Virus record (IMG/VR): IMGVR_UViG_3300043772_000276
Span: 1 to 30,140 of that record
DNA: 30,140 nt
Source: a virus
Strand: one strand, 5' to 3'
A program made the translations under genes and the position numbers. Position 1 is the stretch's first letter; every line of letters starts with the position of its first letter. Below the pieces are notes generated by a model. That model saw only the letters and a list, made by a program, of their open reading frames with translations, did not search any database and had not been told where the DNA came from. This document shows, piece by piece, positions 16,669 to 23,456 of the stretch.

Positions 16669-18257
16669 TACATCACCCCCTCTTCCATTTCACCTGACGC
16701 TTGCTCTACTACTTGCGTTGCACCGGCTGGCACCATACCTTGCTGTTCAGCCATTGCTGCGGCGATCTGTGCCTGCTGCGCCATTGCCTGCTGACGTTCA
16801 ATCGAACTCATCCGCAGTGTGGCAGGTACACCTAGCTTGTCACCGATGTAATCGACTGTCTCACCGTTGTTCAATGCCATCTGGCCTTCAGGACCAAACG
16901 CTTCGGCAAGCTGCTTGAACTGCATAATGTTGCTGATCTCTTCCATGTTCTGTGCCATTGCCAGCGGAGCTACTGGCGACACCTTGACCTGCATACCGTT
17001 GACCTTTAACGGCATTACGATCAAACCTTTTTCATCCATCACCTCAAGGATTTTGGATACCAAAGGAATCATGGTTTCGTTAATCAAGCGTCCGAAGGCA
17101 GAGCCAAGGTTTTGCGACAGCTCTTTCATGCGCTCAACGACTTCGGTGGCCGACCGTGCCGACATATTGTCTGGTGGCAACGACTCATCTAGCAGGGTAC
17201 GCTTGATGCTTTGACGCAGATCATTGATAACGATCTGGCTAACATTGAAATCCCCAGCACGGGGCAATGCTTTGAGAGACTCGCCTTGCGGACCACCGTT
17301 TCTCGCCACAGGTATAACCGCACCGGGGATAATTTTCACTGTCTGCGGATTCAACACGCCATCATCTGCTGCTGTGTACACACCACTGATTGCTAGCGAT
17401 GCGTTCTTTAGCAGGAGTTCCAGTGTTTTGTTCAGTGTCTTGATGTCAGGCAGCGCGGTAATCGCAGGACCACGACCATAGATTTCACCAGCTACCTTCA
17501 TGTAACGGCTAACGACCCACGGGCTACGCTTTAGCAGACGCTCATAAATCTTCTGCTTTGATTGCTCATGGATCACGCAGTAGTGGTATTCGCCACGGCG
17601 ATAGTCGTAGATGGTAGCTTCAACAAAGTCGAAATCATCAGTCGGCTTGTCTTGAATCATCCGGGCAAGGTCACCTGTAACTTTAGCGCCCTTCCATTGC
17701 TGGAAGACTGCCTCGCCTTTGATACGCATCATGCGGTAAACATTGTCTACCTGACCGTTCGCACCTTCCTCGTAGCTCACCAAGAACTGTGGCACAGGGG
17801 TAAAGTTGATCGGATTGTCATCATCGCCCGGCTGCACCATCATGACAGCGGTACCGATGGACAGGTCCAGCAAGAACTCGCCAATGACCATATCGAAGTT
17901 CGACTGCTTTAGGGCAGCGAACATCTTCTCTGTGTACTGGTCGAGTGCAACCTGCGCTTCGTAGCGACGATCATCTGGAATATCAGGACCCGGCTCTAGG
18001 CGGCACCACTTGCGCTGTGGCGGGAAGACACCAGACTGCATCCGGTTCGCAAACCGTTGGATGGAGTTGATTGCGGTCGAGTCAAACACCCGTGCCATCT
18101 TTTTTTGGCCGGGGCTTTTGCCCTCGTATTCCCCACCGTAGAGGTTACGCTGGGGTAAGCAGAATTCGTAAGCGTCTTCGTACAAATCGCGGAACAATTC
18201 TTTCTTTGCCCGTGCGGTCTTGTGACGCTTGATGATCTCTTCAACTGAGTAAGCCAT
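16668..18257 (-). CDS. Portal (head-tail connector) protein
   Basis: 529 residues, matching T7 gp8 (536 aa). Family signs are the N-terminal EDAYEFCLPQRNLY and RVFDSTAINSIQRFANRMQS-G segments, typical of the T7-like head-to-tail connector family, the middle YGRGPAITALPDIKTLNKTL (the RG-x-x-x-x-x-LPD-x-x-x-LN-x-x-x pattern), DNMSARSATEVVERMKELSQ and a Gln/Ala-rich helical C-terminus (ERQQAMAQQAQIAAAMAEQQ). It forms the dodecamer at the head vertex through which DNA is packed and ejected. It begins one base within the stop of the DUF6321 gene. Confidence 0.95.
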   Translation of the reverse strand: MAYSVEEIIKRHKTARAKKELFRDLYEDAYEFCLPQRNLYGGEYEGKSPGQKKMARVFDSTAINSIQRFANRMQSGVFPPQRKWCRLEPGPDIPDDRRYEAQVALDQYTEKMFAALKQSNFDMVIGEFLLDLSIGTAVMMVQPGDDDNPINFTPVPQFLVSYEEGANGQVDNVYRMMRIKGEAVFQQWKGAKVTGDLARMIQDKPTDDFDFVEATIYDYRRGEYHYCVIHEQSKQKIYERLLKRSPWVVSRYMKVAGEIYGRGPAITALPDIKTLNKTLELLLKNASLAISGVYTAADDGVLNPQTVKIIPGAVIPVARNGGPQGESLKALPRAGDFNVSQIVINDLRQSIKRTLLDESLPPDNMSARSATEVVERMKELSQNLGSAFGRLINETMIPLVSKILEVMDEKGLIVMPLKVNGMQVKVSPVAPLAMAQNMEEISNIMQFKQLAEAFGPEGQMALNNGETVDYIGDKLGVPATLRMSSIERQQAMAQQAQIAAAMAEQQGMVPAGATQVVEQASGEMEEGVM

Positions 18258-18577
18258 TATTTTTTACTCGCTTCGTATCGTTTCAATAAAGCCCTGCCTT
18301 TTGCTGCCAGTTTTGCTGCGGCAGAACGGTCGCTTGGCACTGGTTCGCCCCATGCTTTTGCTGACAACGCCAATCTAGTTGGCTCTCCGCTGGGCTTCTT
18401 CATCGGGCCAGACGGATTGGTAAAGAATCTCGTCAAGAACGACCCCTTACGCCGCATCTTTTCTGGCGTATCGGCTGCGCCTTTGACACCCGGCTTTAGG
18501 TTTGCGCCTTCTTTACGCTTGAAGTGCGCTCGGCCTGCGGCTGTCAAACCACCTTCAGGGTCCTTCAGCTTACTCAT
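18257..18577 (-). CDS. DUF6321-type phage protein
   Basis: 106 residues. The ordered motifs GGLTAAGRAHFKRKEGANLK, PGVKGAADTPEKMRRKGSFL, TRFFTNPSGPMKKPSGEPTR and LALSAKAWGEPVPSDRSAAA match a strongly conserved phage protein family that I know as DUF6321, common before portal genes. The very basic, glycine-poor ending (KLAAKGRALLKRYEASKK) suggests binding to nucleic acid or to acidic partners. It overlaps its upstream neighbour by four bases (ATGA) and the portal by one. Function unknown; a DNA-packaging or head role is inference. Confidence 0.85.
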   Translation of the reverse strand: MSKLKDPEGGLTAAGRAHFKRKEGANLKPGVKGAADTPEKMRRKGSFLTRFFTNPSGPMKKPSGEPTRLALSAKAWGEPVPSDRSAAAKLAAKGRALLKRYEASKK

Positions 18578-18930
18578 GTCGTCCCGTCAGTCCTTAAGAT
18601 CACCCAGCAATCAATATCCGTGCTTCCATTACCAGAAGTAATCGATGGCTTAATAAACCGTGGCTCTGTTAGCAAAGTTTCTATCGAGTCAGCCGTCAGG
18701 ATCATTGATCCAACGTCATGTTTCTTAGTAACAGCAAAGTTTGTACCGCTGTTCGAGCCGAGGATATTGAGGTTTGCGCTACCAGAAAAGCTACCGAAGC
18801 CATGAATTGTGATGTGGTGGAATTCATCGACCTGAAGCGCGGCACCATCGTCGTTTTGCAGAAGACCTTCCCACTTGTAAATCCTTGCGTGTCTATCGCC
18901 AGACACGAACTGCAATGCTCTAGTCGCCAT
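18574..18930 (-). CDS. Beta-rich small virion-region protein
   Basis: 118 residues (MATRALQFVSGDRHARIYKW). The pattern is all-beta (EFHHITIHGFGSFSGSANLN, GTNFAVTKKHDVGSMILTAD, IDCWVILRTDGTT), with glycine- and serine-rich turns. The motif H-x-I-T-I-x-GFGSFSGSANL together with MILTADSIETLLTEPRFIKP is seen in short phage proteins next to portal genes. It may be a head surface or completion protein. The start overlaps the preceding small gene by 11 bases and its stop overlaps the next start (ATGA), consistent with coupled translation in the late operon. Confidence 0.65.
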   Translation of the reverse strand: MATRALQFVSGDRHARIYKWEGLLQNDDGAALQVDEFHHITIHGFGSFSGSANLNILGSNSGTNFAVTKKHDVGSMILTADSIETLLTEPRFIKPSITSGNGSTDIDCWVILRTDGTT

Positions 18931-19096
18931 TTTCTTCTTCCTCGTCTACTTTCGCAGCCCGCATCATGTCTTCTTTGTTGGGCTTCTTCCTGCCGTTTTC
19001 TTTGGCAATAATCTGCGCCACTTTCTTTTGCAGGGCTGACGGTTTCTTCATCTCTTCTTCGTCGTCATCGCCCATTTCAAGTTCAATCTTTAGCAT
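18920..19096 (-). CDS. Tiny basic protein, paralogue of upstream neighbour
   Basis: 58 residues: acidic N-terminus (MLKIELEMGDDDEEEMKKPS), then ALQKKVAQIIAKENGRKKPN, KEDMMRAAK and an acidic tail. The centre matches the next gene upstream (19098-19253) in QKK(A/V)AQ(M/I)(M/I)AK, then GR, PN, D and MRAAK, so the two are a tandem duplication. AAGATG joins it to the previous stop (TAAGATG), and its stop overlaps the next start by 11 bases. Too short to be assigned a function; likely a virion or head-assembly small protein, by position only. Confidence 0.65.
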   Translation of the reverse strand: MLKIELEMGDDDEEEMKKPSALQKKVAQIIAKENGRKKPNKEDMMRAAKVDEEEENGD

Positions 19097-19097
19097 C

Positions 19098-19253
19098 TTA
19101 TTTCCCTTTAGCGGCTCTCATGTTGTCCACGAGATTTGGGTACGGACGGCCAGCTTTCTTTGCCATCATCTGTGCTGCCTTCTTCTGCATAGGAGAAAGC
19201 TTCTTTGGTTCGCCCAAGTCTTTAGGGCGTGGTTTATCCCAGACTTCTTTCAT
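19098..19253 (-). CDS. Tiny basic protein, paralogue of downstream neighbour
   Basis: 51 residues: MKEVWDKPRPKDLGEPKKLS then PMQKKAAQMMAKKAGRPYPN, LVDNMRAAKGK. The central part resembles the protein at 18920-19096 along about 30 residues. Without the acidic ends of that neighbour it is simply a basic helix. It overlaps the upstream stop (TGATG). Function unknown; the pair is discussed as a tandem duplication. Confidence 0.65.
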   Translation of the reverse strand: MKEVWDKPRPKDLGEPKKLSPMQKKAAQMMAKKAGRPYPNLVDNMRAAKGK

Positions 19254-19411
19254 CACTTGCCTTTCTGCTTGTATCCAGCTTCGGACATAGCAATCGCCAC
19301 AGCCTGATCGCGTGACTTAACCTTTTGTCCGCTCGATGATTTCAGCTTGCCAGCTTTGTACTCGCGCATCACCTTCGTGACTTTGTTCTTCATCTTGTCG
19401 GACTTTTCCAT
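19253..19411 (-). CDS. Tiny DUF6496-like basic protein
   Basis: 52 residues. The motif MREYKAGKLKSSSGQKVKSR followed by DQAVAIAMSEAGYKQKGK is the characteristic ending of the DUF6496-type family (a (R/E)-(F/Y)-K-x-GKL-x-S-x-SG-x-x-V-x-x-(R)-x-QAIAIA-x-SEAG pattern), which occurs in phages and bacteria without known function. Highly basic, so binding to DNA or acidic protein is possible. ATG overlaps the stop of the gene upstream (TAATGG) and its TGA overlaps the next ATG. Confidence 0.75.
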   Translation of the reverse strand: MEKSDKMKNKVTKVMREYKAGKLKSSSGQKVKSRDQAVAIAMSEAGYKQKGK

Positions 19412-19698
19412 TACATTCCTCCGAGCGTTGTCATTTCACCGCCAAGGCCAGATTCCGCATTGACACGCTCTTGTGATAGTAATGCGCGAGAACCGCGACG
19501 ACGACGCAAAGCAATCGCACGTTCTTCTGGTGGCGCTACTCTAGCAGCAGCAGAACCAGCAGCTTGAGCGCCTGCTGGCTGTGGCGCTGCGGCCTGTGCT
19601 GACATAGCTGCTTCAGCAGGTGCAGCCTTTTTCTTACCGCTTAAAGCCTGACCTGCTTTTACAAATACATTTCCAACGCCTTTTGCTACACCGCTCAT
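19411..19698 (-). CDS. Small Ala-rich protein with RRGxRALLS ending (T7 gp7.3-like)
   Basis: 95 residues: MSGVAKGVGNVFVKAGQALS then KKKAAPAEAAMSAQAAAPQP, and the tail AIALRRRRGSRALLSQERVN. The basic-glycine-(Q/S)-R-(A/S)-L-L-S-x-x-R ending with an alanine-rich middle recalls T7 gp7.3, a virion protein at the same place (just before the portal) that ends in basic, glycine and SLS-x-x-R residues. AAGGAG precedes the ATG. It shares the RRG-x-RALLS-x-ER-x-x-AE-x-G stretch with the gene upstream. Virion or tail-tip role is inferred. Confidence 0.65.
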   Translation of the reverse strand: MSGVAKGVGNVFVKAGQALSGKKKAAPAEAAMSAQAAAPQPAGAQAAGSAAARVAPPEERAIALRRRRGSRALLSQERVNAESGLGGEMTTLGGM

Positions 19699-19708
19699 GA
19701 TTAGCTCC

Positions 19709-19960
19709 TTATTCCATTACAACCAATTGTGGTATACCCGCCTCTGCGTCCATGCGCTCGGCAGACAGCAATGCGCGTTGACCGCCACGCCGTCTAGCTC
19801 TGGCTTGCGCTTGCATCCGCATCGCTTCTTCTGTTTTCAGTTCAGCAATATCGTCTTCTTGTTTTTTAATCCGTGCCGACTCGCGCTCATTAGCTTGGCG
19901 CTGTAGTTCCATTTGTGCGCGGACAGCCCGATCTGAGCCACCGCCAAATAATCCGCTCAT
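19709..19960 (-). CDS. Small coiled-coil protein with RRGxRALLS ending
   Basis: 83 residues: MSGLFGGGSDRAVRAQMELQ, a long charged helix (RQANERESARIKKQEDDIAE), then RMQAQARARRRGGQRALLSA and ERMDAEAGIPQLVVME. Same C-terminal pattern as its neighbour (19411-19698), with a different N-terminus. Both start MSG. Starts inside the stop of the GNAT-like gene (ATGA). The protein is probably virion-associated, by analogy with the T7 gp6.7/gp7.3 cluster near portal. Confidence 0.65.
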   Translation of the reverse strand: MSGLFGGGSDRAVRAQMELQRQANERESARIKKQEDDIAELKTEEAMRMQAQARARRRGGQRALLSAERMDAEAGIPQLVVME

Positions 19961-20448
19961 GTTTGCCTCACAATGCTCATCATGTAGAAATCAGCCTTAT
20001 CGGTTCCATAGGCTTTTAAGATACCTTCTTGCTTAAATCCAATAGCATTCGCCCATTTAACCGCTGCTTCGTGGTCGCACCTTACTGTAATCTGTTGCCG
20101 GTGTAAACCGTAGGATATCGCGCATATATCCATAAATGCTCTGCCGCCACGGGTCATGAATATAGGATAGGCGCGTAGACGTTCATCTGGGATGAACCAC
20201 ATCTCGGCAACACCCGGCCAAAGTGGCACCATGCCGAACACGCCGACGGGTTGACCGTGGATCATGACGGTTGTGGCCTCGCCCATGTTGGCTTGAGCCG
20301 TTACCAGTTGCTCACGAGAAACGCTATCCCCAATACAGAGGATGTCTTTGTTGTTAGTATTTATGTAACTAACATGGTCTGGGGCGTAGGGCATAAAAAT
20401 CGCCCCATTGGGGCGACGGACTTGCTCGTTTAAGTCGAAGGCAATCAT
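19957..20448 (-). CDS. GNAT-like protein (T7 gp13/DUF2833-type)
   Basis: 163 residues. The region MGEATTVMIHGQPVGVFGMV ... AEMWFIPDERL ... GGRAFMDICAISYGLHRQQI ... VRCDHEAAVKWANAIGFKQE has the strand and helix order of an acetyltransferase fold, with a terminal WA-x-x-IGF-x-x-EG motif typical of GNAT domains. The acetyl-CoA-binding Q/R-x-x-G-x-G/A loop is not clear, so activity is uncertain. T7 internal protein gp13 and related phage proteins have a degenerate version. The gene overlaps the large terminase stop by ATGA, so it belongs to the packaging/head block. Confidence 0.72.
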   Translation of the reverse strand: MIAFDLNEQVRRPNGAIFMPYAPDHVSYINTNNKDILCIGDSVSREQLVTAQANMGEATTVMIHGQPVGVFGMVPLWPGVAEMWFIPDERLRAYPIFMTRGGRAFMDICAISYGLHRQQITVRCDHEAAVKWANAIGFKQEGILKAYGTDKADFYMMSIVRQT

Positions 20449-22001
20449 GCGAAGACATCGAAGTCGCTGTTAGCGATGGTTTGTGCGGTGAAAGTTCCTG
20501 TAGGCAGGTGGGAATTCTTGGTCATTCTGCGGTGTTCGCCGCCACCTAGTAGCAAATACCCGAATGCGTCGCCAACGTGGGAGTGTTCATTCTTGTTGGG
20601 TGCATCTCGGAAGCGTTCTTGCCCTGCGCCGACTGAGATTCGCTTGAAATGGTAGCCACCGGCTAGGGATTTCCTAAGAAGTTTGCAGGATTTGTCCACA
20701 CGCAGGCCGGGTTTACCGCCGATTAGGCGTTGCATGGGTGCGGCTGCGGCTTCCCGACGTACTTTGAAGTCGTTACTGGGGGTAGGTTGGGCTCGTAAAC
20801 CCAGTGTTCGCAGGTGATCGAAGGCAGTGACTTCGTAGATAGCGTCACGTTGCATACCGGCGGGGTCGCCCCACACTAATACTTGGGCTTTTGGGTATCT
20901 AGCGTTCAGTTCACCCAGTAATTGCTGGCCGAAACGCTCAAGGCCCATGTCGAAGGTAACGATTTCGTGCAGGATATTCCATGTACCTGCGCCTGTTTTC
21001 TGTCCGATGACGGCGGCTGGGGTCAAACCGAAGTCGAGGCCAACGTGGATGGGCAGGCTGGAGTCGTAATCCAAGTCGGATGACATCATGTTGTCGTCGT
21101 ACTCAGGCCAGACGGGTCTGCCTTCCTGCACATAAGTGTATTTACCTTCGGCGTAGCAGCGAATCCAGTCTAGGTTTTTTCCAAGGAGCATTTGCTGGTA
21201 GTAGCCTGCTGGTAGATTGCCGATGTTTTCAGCTTTGCTATTCTTTTTCCACCACCTTCCTGCACTATAGATGCAATCGTTAGCTTCAGGATTTTCTGGA
21301 AGTTCTGCAACATCTGCTTCTTCGACTCCACCGGGTTGTCTGAAGAACTCCCATTTAAACGCCCCACTCATTTTCTCCTTTTCTGCCAGTCTGAACCACC
21401 AATGGTCGTCATCCATTGGGTTGGTATCCATGATGATGCCGTGCCAAGTTGCCCCACCATCACGCTTAGTCGGATATCGTCCGACTCGGTGTGTTAGTCC
21501 ATCGATGACGGCTTTGGGTAGTTCCCGTGCCTCGTTGACCCATGCACCTGTCAACTCCAACGACAGCAGCTTTCTGACATCCTTTGGCTGATCCAGTGCA
21601 AGGAAGATGACTTCGCAGTCGATTCCAGCGGCACCTTCTCTCGCAGGCAGTCGGATGTGGTGGGTAATCGGTGGTGTCCATAGCAGTGGCCCGAAGGTAT
21701 TTTCTGGGAACAGGTCGAGCCATGTCTTGATGGTCGTTGTTTTCAGCATCGGGTAGCTGTTTCGGACAATCGCAAAGCGGCTGTACTTAATGCCGTCAAT
21801 CGGAGAAGGCTTTTGCTGCACGGCCTTCATCATGATCTCAGCGCAGCAGGCGTATGACTTGCCGGAACCTACTGGCCCCATGACTCCACGAACGAATGCT
21901 TTGGATTGCAGGAACTTCCACACCATTGGGCTGGTGGAAAAGTCTAAGTTCAGCCCAGTTACGGGCATCTCTTTGGTACCTGCTTCTTTAGTTTTGCTCA
22001 C
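20445..22001 (-). CDS. terL: Terminase large subunit
   Basis: 518 residues. The ATPase has Walker A GPVGSGKS (42-49), a Walker B-like LTGAWVNEARE (150-160) and a coupling motif MDTNPMDDDHWW (191-202). The nuclease half has GLDFG (D323), VWGDPAG (D379) and HVGDAFGYLLLGG (D478), the three acidic positions expected for an RNase H-like packaging nuclease. This enzyme drives DNA into the head and cuts concatemers. The start is GTG at 22001 in the CCGTGAGC overlap with the small subunit; GAGGAAG precedes it, so it is preferred to the ATG at 21968. The gene order small subunit, large subunit, then portal cluster is unlike T7, where terminases are at the other end of the late block. Confidence 0.95.
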   Translation of the reverse strand: MSKTKEAGTKEMPVTGLNLDFSTSPMVWKFLQSKAFVRGVMGPVGSGKSYACCAEIMMKAVQQKPSPIDGIKYSRFAIVRNSYPMLKTTTIKTWLDLFPENTFGPLLWTPPITHHIRLPAREGAAGIDCEVIFLALDQPKDVRKLLSLELTGAWVNEARELPKAVIDGLTHRVGRYPTKRDGGATWHGIIMDTNPMDDDHWWFRLAEKEKMSGAFKWEFFRQPGGVEEADVAELPENPEANDCIYSAGRWWKKNSKAENIGNLPAGYYQQMLLGKNLDWIRCYAEGKYTYVQEGRPVWPEYDDNMMSSDLDYDSSLPIHVGLDFGLTPAAVIGQKTGAGTWNILHEIVTFDMGLERFGQQLLGELNARYPKAQVLVWGDPAGMQRDAIYEVTAFDHLRTLGLRAQPTPSNDFKVRREAAAAPMQRLIGGKPGLRVDKSCKLLRKSLAGGYHFKRISVGAGQERFRDAPNKNEHSHVGDAFGYLLLGGGEHRRMTKNSHLPTGTFTAQTIANSDFDVFA

Positions 22002-22431
22002 GGACTTCCTCTGCGTCGATAATCTCAGGGGCTTTGACGTTAATGCCGATCACGCTCGGTTTATCGGAATCCTCGACCGTATCCAATAGGCCAGAGGCTT
22101 TGGCTAAGATGCGTAGCACACCCACTTTGTCGTACAGTTCGATGTCTAGTGTTCTGACGCACCCGCCTTCTTTGTCGTAGCGTTCGTTGACCTTGATGGA
22201 CTTGATAGCTTGCAGGGCGTGTTCAGGGATGTCTTTGCTGGCTTTGACCTTAATGTTGCCGGTTTCATCCCACTCCATGATGTCGGTCAACTTGGTATTA
22301 GCGATGGTCAGCAGCGCATAGGCCACTGCTTCTCTGTTTTTAGCGATGGTGGTGGAGCCGCCTAATCGTTCTTGGATTCTGCGAACGCCGCCCCAGTTCT
22401 TAATCGATGGTATTTGTTTGCTTACGCTCAT
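21988..22431 (-). CDS. terS: Terminase small subunit
   Basis: 147 residues. The N-terminal part (KNWGGVRRIQERLGGSTTIA) is short and basic and may bind DNA; a conserved segment ANTKLTDIMEWDETGNIKVK followed by IKSIKVNERYDKEGG ... ELYDKVGVLRILAKASGLLD matches the small terminase family in which an oligomerising helix ends in K(L/V)(A/G)-x-LR-x-LA-x-x-x-G-L. It recognises the packaging start. It overlaps terL by 14 bases and is the first gene of the late block; the leader ahead of it is unusually long. Confidence 0.88.
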   Translation of the reverse strand: MSVSKQIPSIKNWGGVRRIQERLGGSTTIAKNREAVAYALLTIANTKLTDIMEWDETGNIKVKASKDIPEHALQAIKSIKVNERYDKEGGCVRTLDIELYDKVGVLRILAKASGLLDTVEDSDKPSVIGINVKAPEIIDAEEVREQN

Positions 22432-22530
22432 AGTCTTTTAGGGTGATCCTCGTCTTTCCGAGGTGTCCGTGTAGTCTCACCAGTATAGGGGCCGGTTCCA
22501 CACTGCCGCTGTTAGCAGGGAAAAACAAAC

Positions 22531-22580
22531 AAAAAAAACCTGCGCCACCTGCGGCTGGGCTAAACCCCGCTAGTCGCAGG
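22531..22580 (-). terminator. Candidate terminator with two alternative stems in late leader
   Basis: On the minus strand, CCTGCG (22575-22580) can pair with either of two CGCAGG copies (22548-22553 or 22539-22544). The second copy directly precedes T8 (22531-22538) and further T-rich DNA. The first pairing leaves the second copy and U tract without a stem. This could be a simple terminator or a switchable attenuator. It lies about 100 bases before the small terminase gene. Confidence 0.5.
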
Positions 22581-22715
22581 GCATACTCCAAAATATCGGG
22601 TGGGGTACTCACTGTAACCCTTGACGACCTACTAATGATCGACACAGCTTTCCCCCGTATTTCAGAAACAGCTTTTCATACAGGATGACTCATAACAGCA
22701 GATTGAGCAACTGAC

Positions 22716-22731
22716 GCACTTCTCTAGCGTA
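22716..22731. repeat. Direct repeat, copy 1
   Basis: GCACTTCTCTAGCGTA; the second copy at 22749-22764 differs at two positions (AA for GC). The two start 33 bases apart, about three helical turns, so a protein could bind both on one DNA face. In RNA they would fall in the late leader. Confidence 0.7.
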
Positions 22732-22740
22732 CAGTAGTGT

Positions 22741-22771
22741 CGCCAGAAGCACTTCTCTAAAGTATCTGGCG
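22741..22771 (-). other. Hairpin in late leader
   Basis: CGCCAGA (22741-22747) and TCTGGCG (22765-22771) are perfect 7-base inverted arms around a 17-base loop. The loop contains direct repeat copy 2 and an alternative inner stem AGAAG/CTTCT. No U tract follows. Confidence 0.6.
22749..22764. repeat. Direct repeat, copy 2
   Basis: GCACTTCTCTAAAGTA; fourteen of sixteen positions match copy 1 at 22716-22731. It lies within the 22741-22771 hairpin whose arms are CGCCAGA and TCTGGCG. Confidence 0.7.
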
Positions 22772-22882
22772 GTGGCAGGCTTAGTGATATTGCTAACAGG
22801 TAGGTCATGTGGCTCCCCTTGGGGTTATAGGATGGGTACTCGCTCCATTACTGAACTTCTGCCGCGTGGGGGCATATGCCGA

Positions 22883-22910
22883 ACAGTAAAATCCGCTTTC
22901 CCCCTGTCAA
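22883..22910 (-). promoter_or_regulatory. Candidate late promoter
   Basis: On the minus strand TTGACA (22905-22910), a perfect -35, is followed after 16 bases by TACTGT (22883-22888), a weaker -10. The -35 box begins just after the stop of the small gene 22915-23202. Transcription would start near 22876, within the GGCATATGCC palindrome. Confidence 0.5.
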
Positions 22911-22914
22911 TATA

Positions 22915-23202
22915 TCAGAATGGGATTTCCTCATCCAGCGTGTCTTTCCTATCGCCGGGGGCATACCCATTGCCCTTATCTATACTATGCTGACTAGGTT
23001 CTGCTGGTACCATCTTCCCAAGCCTTACCGAAAAGAACACATCGCCAGTTTTCGTCTTCTTCTCCCACGCAGACAAATAAAACAACTGGCTGTTCAACTT
23101 TATCTTCCCAGACCAGTCCGGGCTATTCTCACCCTTCTTCTTATTCTTAAACAAATTCCCATTGTCATCCTGCAATTCATATGGCTTGTTACCGTAGTTC
23201 AT
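22915..23202 (-). CDS. Small conserved phage protein, possibly DNA-metabolism related
   Basis: 95 residues from ATG 23202 (MNYGNKPYELQDDNGNLFKN). GGAGAG is four bases upstream, and the longer frame starts only with TTG, so this ATG is chosen. The pattern YELQDDNGNLFKN-(K/D)-KKGE ... PDWSGKIKL-x-x-QLFYLSAWEKKTK-x-GD-x-FFS-(V/L)RLGKMV is typical of short phage proteins whose N-terminal half has L-x-N-x-K ... P-x-Y-x-G-x-I-x-x-x-G-x-x-(Y/F)-x-(L/I)-(S/A)-x-W-x-K-x-x-x-(K/S)-G-x-x-(F/Y)-(F/M)-S-(L/V) residues, usually in DNA-replication gene clusters. The C-terminus is acidic (DTLDEEIPF), like the tail of some single-stranded DNA-binding proteins. A role near replication is likely, but the specific one is unknown. 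Confidence 0.8.
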   Translation of the reverse strand: MNYGNKPYELQDDNGNLFKNKKKGENSPDWSGKIKLNSQLFYLSAWEKKTKTGDVFFSVRLGKMVPAEPSQHSIDKGNGYAPGDRKDTLDEEIPF

Positions 23203-23456
23203 ATGGCTCTCCAAAGAGATTACTAAAAGTTATTTGCAGTATTCTGCTCATCCACTATACTTCATTTCGGGGCTATGACCCAGCCCTCCCGTAGGTAGCT
23301 TGCGACCAAGGGAATAAACGTGGCGAATAGGACGGTACTCCTTATTCATACCCCCGGATGGGATCAGGTAGAGAATATCGGGACACATAGTTCTTGCAGA
23401 GACTGACACCTCTGTTAGCCTAGATAAACAAGAGCAAGCATCCAGCAATGGATTCT

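Larger units (their letters stand above)
22432..22876 (-). promoter_or_regulatory. Late leader, no credible gene
   Basis: 445 bases without a supportable coding frame on either strand. Read leftward as RNA it contains, in order, a palindrome at the predicted start (GGCATATGCC, 22871-22880), a CCCCAAGGGG hairpin (22815-22824), a hairpin with CGCCAGA/TCTGGCG arms (22741-22771), two copies of a 16-base direct repeat, and a terminator-like U tract before the small terminase gene. Late leaders with a terminator that is overcome by an antiterminator occur in lambda-like phages; this similarity is inference. Confidence 0.6.

Noticed and set aside
22400-22645. 81-codon minus-strand frame before the small terminase gene
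   Set aside because: It runs through the terminator-like T tract (giving GFFCLFF), overlaps the start of the small terminase gene, and has no credible ribosome-binding site or family likeness.
22915-23300. Promoter with TATAGT ahead of the 22915-23202 gene
   Set aside because: TATAGT (about 23249-23254, minus strand) is a fair -10 box, but the matching -35 position (TGGGTC) is poor; not strong enough to list.
23248-23448. 66-codon minus-strand frame
   Set aside because: No ribosome-binding site and a cysteine/serine-rich, non-domain-like sequence; probably chance.
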